A stretch of 64,000 nt of DNA from Triticum aestivum (lineage: Eukaryota > Streptophyta > Magnoliopsida > Poales > Poaceae). The notes below the pieces were generated by a model. That model ran no database searches, was not told the origin of the DNA, and saw nothing but the letters and a program-made list of their open reading frames with translations. Both the position numbers and the translations under genes were made by a program. Position 1 is the first letter of the stretch; every line of letters starts with the position of its first letter. The DNA lies in NCBI RefSeq assembly GCF_018294505.1, contig NC_057810.1, positions 709,255,563-709,319,562 on the forward strand, read 5' to 3'. Of the stretch, positions 12,601 through 23,500 are shown in pieces.

Positions 12601-13593
12601 GACGCGCATCGTCACCTCGTCCTTTGCCAGTTTCCGTTTATTCCGCAGCCCCTGCTTTGAGTTACAAATGTGAGCAACTGCACCGGTATCAAATACCCAG
12701 GAGCTACTACGGGCACTAGTAAGGTACACATCAATTACATGTATATCACATATACCTTTTGTTTTGCCGGCCTTCTTATCCGCTAAGTACTTAGGGCAGT
12801 TCCGCTTCCAGTGACCGCTTCCCTTGCAATAAAAGCACTCAGTCTCGGGCTTGGGTCCATTCTTTGGCTTCTTCCCGGCAGCTTGCTTGCCGGGCGTGGC
12901 AACCTCCTTGCCGTCCTTCTTGAAGTTCTTTTTACCCTTGCCTTTCTTGAACTTAGTGGTTTTATTGACCATCAACACTTGATGTTCCTTCCTGACTACT
13001 ACCTCTGCTGATTTCAGCATAGCAAATACTTCAGGAATGGTCTTTTCCATCCCCTGCATATTGAAGTTCATCACAAAGCTCTTGTAGCTTGGTGGAAGCG
13101 ACTGGAGGATTCTGTCAATAACCGCATCATCCGGGAGATTAACTCCTAGCTGAGTCAAGCGGTTATGCAACCCAGACATAGTGAGTATGTGCTCACTGAC
13201 AGAACTGTTTTCCTCCATCTTGCAGCTGAAGAATTTGTTGGAGACTTCATATCTCTCGACCCGGGCATGAGCTTGGAAAACCATTTTCAGCTCTTCGAAC
13301 ATCTCATATGCTCCATATCTCTCAAAACGCTTTTGGAGCCCCGGCTCTAGGCTGTAAAGCATGCCGCACTGAACGAGGGAGTAGTCATCGGAACGTGCCT
13401 GCCAAGCATTCATAACATCTTGTTCTGCAGGGAGAACGGGTGCGTCACCAAGCGGTGCTTGTAGGACATAATCTTTCTTGGCAGCTATGAGGATGATCCT
13501 CAGGTTCTGGACCCAGTCCGTATAGTTGCTGCCATCGTCTTTCAGCTTAGTTTTCTCTAGGAACGCGTTGAAGTTGAGGACTACGTTGGCCAT
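9622..13593 (-). CDS. Intact Copia gag-pol polyprotein (1323 aa)
   Basis: A single uninterrupted minus-strand frame encodes a full Ty1/copia polyprotein, which packages, copies and integrates the element. In order it has Gag (1-250) and a CCHC zinc knuckle CFYCKGSGHWKRNCP (253-267). The aspartic protease has DTG at 302-304, and the GAG-pre-integrase motif LWHCRLGH lies at about 438. The integrase core has D501, D564 (RSDRGGEY) and E600 (GVSERRN). Reverse transcriptase has YVDD at 997-1000, and Copia RNase H has D1170, E1211 and D1249 (CDNTGAIALA). All key residues are present and the length fits the family. The start MANVV is shared by the sister gag at 17558. By the recombination model the C-terminal part derives from X and the N-terminal part from Y. 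It is the only intact pol in the window, but its flanking LTRs (L1, L2) are not a matched pair. Confidence 0.96.
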   Translation of the reverse strand: MANVVLNFNAFLEKTKLKDDGSNYTDWVQNLRIILIAAKKDYVLQAPLGDAPVLPAEQDVMNAWQARSDDYSLVQCGMLYSLEPGLQKRFERYGAYEMFEELKMVFQAHARVERYEVSNKFFSCKMEENSSVSEHILTMSGLHNRLTQLGVNLPDDAVIDRILQSLPPSYKSFVMNFNMQGMEKTIPEVFAMLKSAEVVVRKEHQVLMVNKTTKFKKGKGKKNFKKDGKEVATPGKQAAGKKPKNGPKPETECFYCKGSGHWKRNCPKYLADKKAGKTKGICDIHVIDVYLTSARSSSWVFDTGAVAHICNSKQGLRNKRKLAKDEVTMRVGNGSKVNVIAVGTLPLHLPSGLVLNLNNCYLVPALSMNIVSGSRLIRDGYSFKSENNGCSIFMRDMFYGHAPMVNGLFLMNLERDATHVHNVSTKRSKVDNDSPTYLWHCRLGHIGVKRMKKLHADGLLESLDYESFDTCEPCLMGKMTKTLFSGTMERATDLLEIIHTDVCGPMSVEARGGYCYVLTLTDNLSRYGYIYLMKHKSETFEKFKEFQSEVEKQRDRKIKFLRSDRGGEYLSHEFGTHLRKCGIVSQLTPPGTPQRNGVSERRNRSLLDMVRSMMSLTDLPLSFWGYALETAAFTLNRAPSKSVEMTPYELWFGKKPKLSFLKVWGCDAYVKKLQPEKLEPKSEKCVFIGYPKETIGYTFYLRSEGKIFVAKNGSFLEKEFLSKEVSGRKVELDEVLPLEPENGATQENVPEVPAPTREEVNDQDTSDQAPTEIRRSTRTRSTPEWYGNPVLEIMLLDNGEPSNYEEAMAGPDSDKWLEAMKSEIGSMYENEVWTLTDLPVERRAIENKWIFKRKTGADGNVTIYKARLVAKGYRQVQGVDYDETFSPVAKLKSVRIMLAIAAFYDYEIWQMDVKTAFLNGFLKEELYMMQPEGFVDPKNADKVCKLQRSIYGLVQASRSWNIRFDEMIKAFGFTQTYGEACVYKKVSGSSVAFLILYVDDILLMGNDIELLDIIKAYLNKSFSMKDLGEAAYILGIKIYRDRSRRLIGLSQSTYLDKILKKFNMDQSKKGFLPVLQGMKLSSAQCPTTAEEIEEMSVIPYASAIGSIMYAMLCTRPDVNLAVSLVGRYQSNPGKEHWTAVKNILKYLKRTKEMFLVYGGDEELVVKGYVDASFDTDLDDSKSQTGYVYILNGGAVSWCSCKQSVVAGSTCEAEYMAASEAAHEAIWVKEFITDLGVIPNASGPIKLFCDNTGAIALAKEPRFHKKTRHIKRRFNSIRENVQDGDIEICKVHTDLNIADPLTKPLPRAKHDQHQNSMGVRFVTM

Positions 13594-14879
13594 TTGATCT
13601 ACAAGACATATTGCAAAGATTTTAGACTAAGTTCATGATAATTAAGTTCAATTATTAGTGAACTCCCACTTAGATTAGACATCCCTCTAGTCATCTAAGT
13701 ATTACATGATCCGAGTTAAACTAGACCGTGTCCGATCATCACGTGAGACGGACTAGTCAACATCGGTGAACATCTTCATGTTGATCGTATCTTCTATACG
13801 ACTCATGCTCGACCTTTCGGTCTTCTGTGTTCCGAGGCCATGTCTGTACATGCTAGGCTCGTCAAGTCAACCTAAGTGTTTGCATGTGTAAATCTGTCTT
13901 ACACCCGTTGTATGTGAACGTCTGAATAAAACACCCGATCATCACGTGATGTTTTGAAACAGCGAACTGTCGCAACGGTGCACAGTTAGGGGGGACACTT
14001 CTTGAAATTAGTATGAGGGATCACCTTATTTACTACCGTCGTTCTAAGTAAACAAGATGCAAAACATGATAAACATCACATGCAATCAAATAATAAACGT
14101 GACATGATATGGCCAATATCACATAGCTCCTTTGATCTCCATTTTGGGGCTCCATGATCATCTTGTCACCGGCTTGACACCATGATCTCCATCATCATGA
14201 TCTCCATCATCGTGTCTCCATGAAGTTGCTCGCCAACTATTACTTCTACGACTATGGCTAACGCGTTTAGCAATAAAGTAAAGTAATTTACATGACGTTT
14301 CTTGATGACACGCAGGTCATATAAAAGAATAAAGACAACTCCTATGGCTCATACCGGTTGTCATACTCATCGACATGCAAGTCGTGATTCCTATTACAAT
14401 AGCATGAACATCTCATACATCACATATAGATCATTCATCATTCATCACAACTTTGGCCATATCATATCACAAACCACTTGCTGCAAAAACAAGTTAGACG
14501 TCCTCTAATTGTTGTTGCAAGTTTTACGTGGCTGAATTAGGGTTCTAGCAAGAACGTTTTCTTACCTACGTTAAAGCCACAACGTGATTTGTCAACTTCT
14601 ATTTACCCTTCATAAGGACCCTGTTCATCGATTCCGCTCCAACTAAAGTAGGAGAGACAGACACCCGCCAGCCACCTTATGCAACTAGTGCATGTTAGTC
14701 GGTGGAACCGGTCTCACGTAAGCGTACGTGTAAGGTTGGTCCGGGCCGCTTCATCCCACAATACCGCTGAAGCAAGGAAGGACTAGTAACGGCAAGAAAG
14801 TTGACAAATCTACGCCCACAACAAATTGTGTTCTACTCACGCAAGAAGAACTACGCATAGACCTAGCTCATGATGCCAC
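13594..14879 (-). other. 5' leader and PBS of copy Y
   Basis: Non-coding leader between gag and L2. The minus strand next to the LTR reads CAACAGTGGCATCATGAGC, a PBS of the tRNA-iMet type (14865-14879). Purine and pyrimidine blocks match the leader at 17559-18854 almost base for base. Confidence 0.85.
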
Positions 14880-16619
14880 TGTTGGGGAACGTTGCAGAAA
14901 ACAAAAATTTTCCTACTCGTTTCACCAAGATCATCTAGGAGTTCATCTAGCAACGAGTGATTAGATGCATCTACATACCTTTGTAGATCGCGAGCGGAAG
15001 CGTTCAAAAGAACGGTGATGATGTAGTCGTACTCGACGTGATCCAAATCACCGATGACCAGCGCCGAACGGACGGCACCTCCGCGTTCAACACACGTACG
15101 GAACAGCCACGTCTCCTCCTTCTTGATCCAGCAAGGGAGGGAGGAGAGGTTGAGGGAGATGGCACCAGCAGCAGCACGACGGCGTGGTGTTGATGGAGCT
15201 GCAGTACTCCGGCAGAGCTTCGCTAAGCACTATGGAGGTTGAGGAGGTGTTGGGGAGGGAGAAGGAGGCAACCAAAGGCCGAGGCGTTCAGGTATGAAGT
15301 CCCTCCTCTCCCCCACTATATATAGGGGTGCCAAGGGGGGGTGGCCGGCCCTAGGAGATCCAATCTCCTAGGGGGTGCGGCGGCCTAGGGGGGTTTCCCT
15401 CCCCCCAAAGGCACCTAGGAGGTGCCTTACCCTCCTAGGACTCTTCCCCTTCTAAACCCTAGGCGCATGGGCCTATGTGGGGCTGGTGCCCTTGGCCCAT
15501 TAGGCCAAGGCGCACCCCCTTACAGCCCATGTGGCCCCCCGGGACAGGTGGACCCACCCGGTGGACCCCCGGGACCCTTCCGGTGGTCCCGGTACAATAC
15601 CGATAACCCCGAAACTTGTCCCGATGCCCGAAACAGGACTTCCCATATATAAATCTTTATCTCCGGACCATTCCGGAACTCCTCGTGACGTCCGGGATCT
15701 CATCCGGGACTCCGAACAACATTCGGGTTACTGCATATACATATCCCTACAACCCTAGCGTAACCGAACCTTAAGTGTGTAGACCCTACGGGTTCGGGAG
15801 ACAAGCAGACATGACCGAGACGACTCTCCGGTCAATAACCAACAGCGGGATCTGGATACCCATGTTGGCTCCCACATGCTCCACGATGATCTCATCGGAT
15901 GAACCACGATGTCGAGGATTCAATCAACCCTGTACGCTATTCCCTTTGTCTATCGATATGTTACTTGCCCGAGATTCGATCGTCAGTATCCCAATACCTC
16001 GTTCAATCTCGTTACCGGCAAGTCACTTTACTCGTACCGTAATGCATGATCCCGTTACCAGACACTTGGTCACTCTGAGCTCATTATGATGATGCATTAC
16101 CGAGTGGGCCCAGTGATACCTCTCCGTCATACGGAGTGACAAATCCCAGTCTTGATCCATGTCACCCAACAGACACTTTCGGAGATACCCGTAGTCTACC
16201 TTTATAGTCACCCAGTTACGTTGTGACGTTTGGCATACCCAAAGCACTCCTACGGTATCCGGGAGTTACACGATCTCATGGTCTAAGGAAAAGATACTTT
16301 GACATTGCAAAACTCTAGCAAACGAACTATACGATCTTGTGCTATGTTTAGGATTGGGTCTCGTCCATCACATCATTCTCCCAATGATGTGATCTCGTTA
16401 TCAATGACATCCAGTGTCCATAGTCAGGAAACCATGACTATCTGTTGATCAACGAGCTAGTCAACTAGAGGCTCACTAGGGACATGTTGGTGTCTGTTAT
16501 TCACACATGCATTACGATTTCCGGATAACACAATTATAGCATGAATAAAGACAATTATCATGAACAAGGAAATATAATAATAATGCTTTTATTATTGCCT
16601 CTAGGGCATATTTCCAACA
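14880..16619 (-). repeat. LTR L2 (5' LTR of copy Y)
   Basis: A complete 1740-bp LTR, TGTTGGGG to TTCCAACA on the plus strand, with a TATA motif at 15316-15325. It differs from L1 and L3 at numerous shared sites, for example GCGAGCGGAAG against GCGCACGGAAG, GGTTGAGG against GGAGGAGG, and TAGGGGTGCC against TAGGAGGGCC. It is therefore from a different insertion than L1 and L3. Confidence 0.93.
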
Positions 16620-17558
16620 GCTTTGAGTTACAAATGTGAGCAACTGCACCGGTATCAAATACCCAGGAGCCACTACGGGCACTAGTAAGGTACACATCAA
16701 TTACATGTATATCACATATACCTTTTGTTTTGCCGGCCTTCTTATCCGCTAAGTACTTAGGGCAGTTCCGCTTCCAGTGACCGCTCCCTTGCAATAAAAG
16801 CACTCAGTCTCGGGCTTGGGTCCATTCTTTGGCTTCTTCCCGGCAGCTTGCTTGCCGAGCGCGGCAACCTCCTTGCCGTCCTTCTTGAAGTTCTTTTTAC
16901 CCTTGCCTTTCTTGAACTTAGTGGTTTTATTGACCATCAACACTTGATGTTCCTTCCTGACTTCTACCTCTGCTGATTTTAGCATAGCAAATACTTCAGG
17001 AATGGTCTTTTCCATCCCCTGCATATTGAAGTTCATCACAAAGCTCTTGTAGCTTGGTGGAAGCGACTGGAGGATTCTGTCAATGACCGCATCATCCGGG
17101 AGATTAACTCCCAGCTGAGTCAAGCGGTTATGCAACCCAGACATAGTGAGTATGTGCTCACTGACAGAATTGTTTTCCTCCATCTTACAGCTGAAGAATT
17201 TGTCGGAGACTTCATATCTCTCGACCCGGGCATGAGCTTGGAAAACCATTTTCAGCTCTTCGAACATCTCATATGCTCCATGTCTCTCAAAACGCTTTTG
17301 GAGCCCCGGCTCTAGGCTGTAAAGCATGCCGCACTGAACGAGGGAGTAGTCATCGGAACGTGCCTGCCAAGCGTTCATAACATCTTGTTCTGCAGGGAGA
17401 ACGGGCGCGTCACCAAGCGGTGCTTGTAGGACATAATCTTTCTTGGCAGCTATGAGGATGATCCTCAGGTTCCGGACCCAGTCCGTATAGTTGCTGCCAT
17501 CGTCTTTCAGCTTAGTTTTCTCTAGGAACGTGTTGAAGTTGAGGACTACGTTGGCCAT
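16620..17558 (-). pseudogene. Truncated gag of X, start of pol lost
   Basis: From 17558 the minus strand encodes MANVVLNFNTFLEK and about 255 further residues nearly identical to the Gag of 9622-13593. A single-base deletion near 16783 (CGCTCCC where the sister has CGCTTCCC) shifts the frame inside the zinc knuckle, so the ORF ends shortly after. The sequence stops at 16620 directly against the end of L2; protease, integrase, RT and RNase H are absent. The first bases GCTTT are the candidate 5-bp target duplication made when Y inserted here. Confidence 0.9.
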
Positions 17559-18854
17559 TTGATCTACAAGACATATTGTAAAATATTTTAGACTAAGTTC
17601 ATGATAATTAAGTTCAACTAATCAAATTATTAGTGAACTCCCACTTAGATTAGACATCCCTCTAGTCATCTAAGTATTACATGATCCGAGTTAAACTAGA
17701 CCGTGTCCGATCATCACGTGAGACGGACTAGTCAACATCGGTGAACATCTTCATGTTGATCGTATCTTCTATACGACTCATGCTCGACCTTTCGGTCTTC
17801 TGTGTTCCGAGGCCATGTCTGTACATGCTAGGCTCGTCAAGTCAACCTAAGTGTTTGCATGTGTAAATCTGTCTTACACCCGTTGTATGTGAACGTCTGA
17901 ATAAAACACCCGATCATCACGTGGTGTTTTGAAACAGCGAACTGTCGCAACGGTGCACAGTTAGGGGGAACACTTCTTGAATTTATTGTGAGGGATCATC
18001 TTATTTACTACCGTCGTTCTAAGTAAACAAGATGCAAAACATGATAAACATCACATGCAATCAAATAATAAACATGACATGATATGGCCAATATCACATA
18101 GCTCCTTTGATCTCCATCTTGGGGCTCCATGATCATCTTGTCACCGGCTTGACACCATGATCTCCATCATCATGATCTCCATCATTGTGTCTCCATGAAG
18201 TTGCTCGCCAACTATTACTTCTACTACTATGGCTAACGCGTTTAGCAATAAAGTAAAGTAATTTACATGGCGTTTCTTGATGACACGCAGGTCATATAAA
18301 AGAATAAAGACAACTCCTATGGCTCCTGCCGGTTGTCATACTCATCGACATGCAAGTCGTGAATCCTATTACAATAGCATGAACATCTCATACATCACAT
18401 ATAGATCATTCATCATTCATCACAACTTTGGCCATATCATATCACAAACCACTTGCTGCAAAAACAAGTTAGACGTCCTCTAATTGTTGTTGCAAGTTTT
18501 ACGTTGCTGAATTAGGGTTCTAGCAAGAACGTTTTCTTACCTACGTTAAAGCCACAACGTGATTTGTCAACTTCTATTTACCCTTCATAAGGACCCTGTT
18601 CATCGATTCCGCTCCAACTAAAGTAGGAGAGACAGACACCCGCCAGCCACCTTATGCAACTAGTGCATGTTAGTCGGTGGAACCGGTCTCACGTAAGCGT
18701 ACGTGTAAGGTTGGTCCGGGCCGCTTCATCCCACAATACCGCTGAAGCAAGAAAGGACTAGTAACGGCAAGAAAGTTGAAAAATCTACGCCCACAACAAA
18801 TTGTGTTCTACTCGCGCAAGAAGAACTACGCATAGACCTAGCTCATGATGCCAC
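17559..18854 (-). other. 5' leader and PBS of X
   Basis: Non-coding leader matching 13594-14879. The PBS GTGGCATCATGAGC on the minus strand abuts L3 at 18854. No gene is seen. Confidence 0.85.
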
Positions 18855-19465
18855 TGTTGGGGAACGTTGCAGAAAACAAAAATTTTCCTACTCGTTTCAC
18901 CAAGATCATCTAGGAGTTCATCTAGCAACGAGTGATTAGATGCATCTACATACCTTTGTAGATCGCGCACGGAAGCGTTCAAAAGAACGGTGATGATGTA
19001 GTCGTACTCGACGTGATTCAAATCACCGATGACCAGCGCCGAACGGACGGCACCTCCGCGTTCAACACACGTACGGAACAGCCACGTCTCCTCCTTCTTG
19101 ATCCAGCAAGGAAGGGAGGAGAGGTTGAGGGAGATGGCACCAGCAGCAGCACGACGGCGTGGTGTTGATGGAGCTGCAGTACTCCGGCAGAGCTTTGCTA
19201 AGCACTATGGAGGAGGAGGAGGTGTTGGGAAGGGAGAAGGAGGCAACCAAAGGCCAAGGCGTTCAGGTATGAAGTCCCTCCTCTCCCCCACTATATATAG
19301 GAGGGCCAAGGGGGGGTGGCCGGCCCTAGGAGATCCAATCTCCTAGGGGGTGCGGCGGCCAAGGGGGTTTTCCCTCCCCCCCAAGGCACCTAGGAGGTGC
19401 CTTCCCCTCCTAGGACTCTTCCCCCTTCAAACCCTAGGCGCATGGGCCTATGTGGGGCTGGTGCC
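18855..19465 (-). repeat. LTR L3 (5' LTR of X), left part
   Basis: First 611 bp of the LTR up to the insertion of Gypsy C. The last five bases GTGCC are C's target duplication. A TATA motif CTATATATAG lies at 19291-19300. It continues at 32529-33661; the two parts sum to about 1.74 kb, the normal LTR length. Confidence 0.94.
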
Positions 19466-19992
19466 TGTCGTGGTTCTAAGCCTGACAGTAGAGTGGGGGG
19501 TAGGTATGGAGAGGCAAGGTCTTAGCTATGGAGAGGTTGTAAACACAAGGGATGTACGAGTTCAGGCCCTTCTCGGAAGAAGTAACAGCCCTACGTCTCG
19601 GAGCCCGGAGGCGGTCGAGTGTATTATGAGTATATGAGTTACAAGATGCCGACCCCCTCTGCCTGTGGAGGAGGGTGGCTTATATAGAGTGCGCCAGGAC
19701 CCCAGCCAGCCCACGTAGGAGAGGGTTTAAGGTGAGTTAAGTCTGGGGCGTTACTGGTAACGCCCCACATAAAGTGTCTTTACTATCATAAAGGCTACTT
19801 AATTACAGGCCGTTGCAGTGCAGAGTGCCTCTCGACCTCCTGGTGGTCGAGTGAGTCTTTGTGGTCGAGTCCTTCAGGCCAGTCGAGTGAGTCCTTCGTT
19901 GGTCGACTGGAAGGCGACCTCTTCTAAGGATTTCCTTGGGTAAGTCACTTGGATCAGGTCCATGACCCTACCCTAGGTACATAACCCCATCA
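19466..19992 (-). repeat. 3' LTR of Gypsy C
   Basis: It begins TGTCGTGGTTCTAAGCC and ends CATAACCCCATCA on the plus strand and matches 32003-32528 with five substitutions and one G indel. A minus-strand TATA-like CTATATAAG lies at about 19679-19687. The adjacent minus-strand purine tract is ATTCGGGGGCTAA (19993-20005). Confidence 0.94.
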
Positions 19993-20416
19993 TTAGCCCC
20001 CGAATGGATTGAGGCTTCGAGTGAAGAAGGAGTTGATGTCGTTTCCGATTAACCTTTGCGCTCTGGTCGTGCGCTGTTCTGGACCAAAGAACCTCTTCAT
20101 CGACAGTGTGCAACTTGTCTTCAGTCGACTTGATCCATTCTCTTCTTTTGTCGAGTGATCTTTCGGGCTTCGACGATCTCCGAGCGACGGATCGCCGGAA
20201 ACCCCGTGTCTGATAGACTGATCCGCTGTTCGCGGATTCCGTGGGATGCGAAATTTGGGGACGCGTGCGAAGTGGAGCGGACCGCGGCGTTCGGATGGGA
20301 CGGGACATAGACGCCTCGATCTCCGCGCCCCTTTATCCGCCACGTATCCCGTCTGCATAACTGTTCCTGATATGATTAGATCGACCGGGCCCACATGTCA
20401 TCCACTCGGAAGGGAC

Positions 20417-20426
20417 CTTATAAATG
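20417..20426 (+). promoter_or_regulatory. TATA box of the antisense gene in element C
   Basis: CTTATAAATG lies 125-134 bp upstream of the ATG at 20551, followed by a CT-rich leader (CTCTCTCTCTCTCTG at about 20462). This is the usual layout of a plant RNA polymerase II promoter and suggests the gene has its own promoter rather than depending on the LTR. It is inferred from motif and spacing only. Confidence 0.5.
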
Positions 20427-20550
20427 CGCCCGGTGAGGATTTCTGTACTGCGCCTTAGCATTCTCTCTCTCTCTCTGCTCCCTTCGTCCCCGCCCAGCGC
20501 GCTCGCCCTCGCCCCCGCACAACTTCCCTTCGCGCATCTCGCCGGCAACC

Positions 20551-23500
20551 ATGGCCAAGGAGAAGACGGCGGCGCTGGAACGTGCGAAGAAGGCGTCGGC
20601 GTCGGAGAAGGCAAAGGGAAGATCCACCAGCCGCGGAGGGTCCTCGTCCAGATCCCGCCTGCCGAAGGGCTGGGTCCAAGGAGACTGGATCCAGTCGACC
20701 ATCACAGAGAAAGACCTCCTCGACATGGCCAACGAGGGCTTGATCCCTCATGGAGCTGCGAGGCTTCCGGGGAAGGAATGGCAGCCCCAGCCAGAAGAGG
20801 GTGAGTGTGTGCTCTTGGCTACCCATGTTGATCGTGGATTTTCCTTGCCTCCGAGTATTTTCTTCCGTGGCTTCTTGAACTTCTTTGGAGCGCAGCTCCA
20901 CCACTTTACCCCAAACTCTATCGCCTATCTTGCCGCATTTGTGTCCATGTGTGAGGGTTTCTTGGGCTGTCGACCGCACTGGGGTTTGTTCAAACATATA
21001 TTCACGTGTCGCTCTCAGACCGTGAAGAAGGAGAGCCCAGGTGATGAGAGAACCCGAGTCGTCCAAATGTGTGGGGGTCTGGGGATCCAGGTGAGGAATA
21101 AGAGCACCTTCCCGCCCATGACCTTTCCCGAGTCAGTCAGAGGCTGGCAGTCGACCTGGTTCTACTGCCAGGACCAGTCGACGCTGGGACAGTCGAGTGG
21201 GCTCCCACAGTTTACCATGGACCGAGTGAACAAGCCTTCCTCTCTGAAGTTGATTCCGGAGGAGAAAGCTGACGTGAAGATGTTGATGGAGCGCGTGGTG
21301 CAGTTGGTTCGGGAGGGAGTGACGGGCATGGACCTCCTGGAGGTCTTCCTCAGGCGTCGCATCCAGCCCCTTCAGTTCCGGAGCCACTGCATGTGGTTGT
21401 ACTGTGGGACTGAAGACGAGACTCGAGTCCATCCAGAAGCAGTCGACGATGTCACTCTGGAAAGATGGATGGTAGCCGTTACCGGAAACAAGGACAACCC
21501 ACGCGGAGCTAGAAGGATTCCTCCACTCGATCACAACAACGATCCAAACAAGGTACACTTGCTCTGCACCCCACTGCGTTCTTGTCGCATTCATTTCTGT
21601 TTACTCTGCCGACTGGTCGACTGATCCTTGTCTTGATATCTGCTAGGCCCTCACCGAGCTGTATTCGATGCCCAATGGGGCACAAACTCCGACTGAGGAG
21701 GGTGAGGCGAGTGGGGGCGAGAGCCAGGACGAGGAGGAATGGGACTCGGACGTTGCAGAGGATGATGATGATGATGACGATGATGGTGGTGATGAAGATG
21801 ACGTTGAAGACAAGGAGGAAGAGGAGGAGGAGGTCGTACCACCGCGCTCGGAAAGGCGGTCGAAGCTTGTCCACGACCCTTCGACCGAACGTGGTAAGGG
21901 GGTTGCGACCGCCGCTCAGTCGACCAAGCGCCCTCGGACCACCTCTCCGGTGCCGACTGAGAAGGCGCCGAAGCAGCCCAGGGCGGCCTCGTCGAAGCCG
22001 ATCAAGCTCCTGCCGAAGATGAAGGTGTCCATCCCCACCATATCAGGGTAATCGTGCTGCTTAAGTCTTCTTATTTTGTGTGAACTTTGTCTCCGGTCGA
22101 CGCTGAAGTTAGTCGACTGATCCTTTGGAGTTGCAGTGCTGCCACTTCTGAAACCTCAGCCCGGGCTGATGACCACGAGATGGAGGACGCAGCAACTTCG
22201 AAACCAGGTACTGTATTCTTAACGCCGTTCTTAGTCGACTGACTTGCGATCTCTGATCCTGATTCTTCTCCGTAGCCCCACCAAATGTTGTTATCGATCT
22301 CCCTGATGATGATGAGGATGAAGAACCACTGAAGCGCAGGAGGAGTCGGAAAGCGTCCGCCAGTAAGGTGCCTCAGGATGTGACGGCGCCTGAGATTCCG
22401 ACTGCGGAGGAAGGAAACACCACTCGACACACGGTGTCCTTCGCAGATCCATTGACGAGTGCTCAGCAGCCCTCCCTCTTCACAACGCACCATGTCCCGG
22501 AGGACCAAGCTGGCGCGGCGAAGGAGGCAATACGCCAGGCGGGAATCATGATGGAGCAGCTGAAGACCATCCGGGATGCGAGCCAGGCGGCATATGACGC
22601 CAGTTCTGCCCTCCAAAGCAATGTTCAGGTCAGTCGACCATCGTTTGCTCTGTTGGATATGCTACCAAAAACTTTTCCTTTCCGGGATTTATAGTAGTCA
22701 CCCAGTGGGTGTGTCGATTAAACTCCGTGTTAGCGGGGGCACGCTGAGTGCACCCGCTGGGTGTAGTCCCCAAGGCTAAGGTCGACTGCTGGCAGTCGGC
22801 CTTAGGCTTTATGCTGTCAATCTTTCTGTCAGTCGACTATGTCGACTGGATTTCACAAACCGGTGGGGGCACGCTGAGTGCACCCACTGGGTGTAGTCCC
22901 CGAGACTGTGGTCGACTGCTTGCAGTTGATTACAGTCTTAAAGAATACATCTCCCTTCTCCTTTTTTTTTGAGGTCGACTGGTCGACTTTGTCTTCAACA
23001 GGATTAGTGGGGGCACGCTGAGTGCACCCACTGGGTGTAGTCCCCGAGACTACGGTCGAATGCTTGTATTCGGCTGTAGTCTTAGAAACGTGTGTTTTTC
23101 CCTTTTTCACTCGGAAGTGAATTATATTTGACGTTTAGTCGATTGGTTCTTCGCAGAACTCTTGTGATCTTGTGGCTCGCTACTCTGAGCTGGAAAACAA
23201 GCACACTCAACTCGAGCTGAGCCTGAAGCTGGTTCAGGAGAAGCTGACAAAGGCAAAGGAGGAGACCGAAGGTATGTTTGGTGAGATCTTGACGACTGCT
23301 TTTCCCCTCGCTTGTTTCAAAATCTGATCTTGCTGTAACTTGCAGGTAAGGTAAGGGAAGCCCAACAGAAGAAAGACCTTGAACTAGCTGAGAAGATCAA
23401 GCTTGCTGACGAGAAGTTAGCTTCAGTCACCAAGCTTGAACAAGACAACACCAATCTGAAAGCTGCTCTTGGGATCGCCAACAAGGAGGTCAGTCGACTG

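Noticed and set aside
20455..21594. Minus-strand ORFs opposite the antisense gene (for example 21066-20455 and 21594-21133)
   Set aside because: Shadows of exon 1 caused by its GC-rich, Ser/Arg/Glu coding; no recognisable domain.
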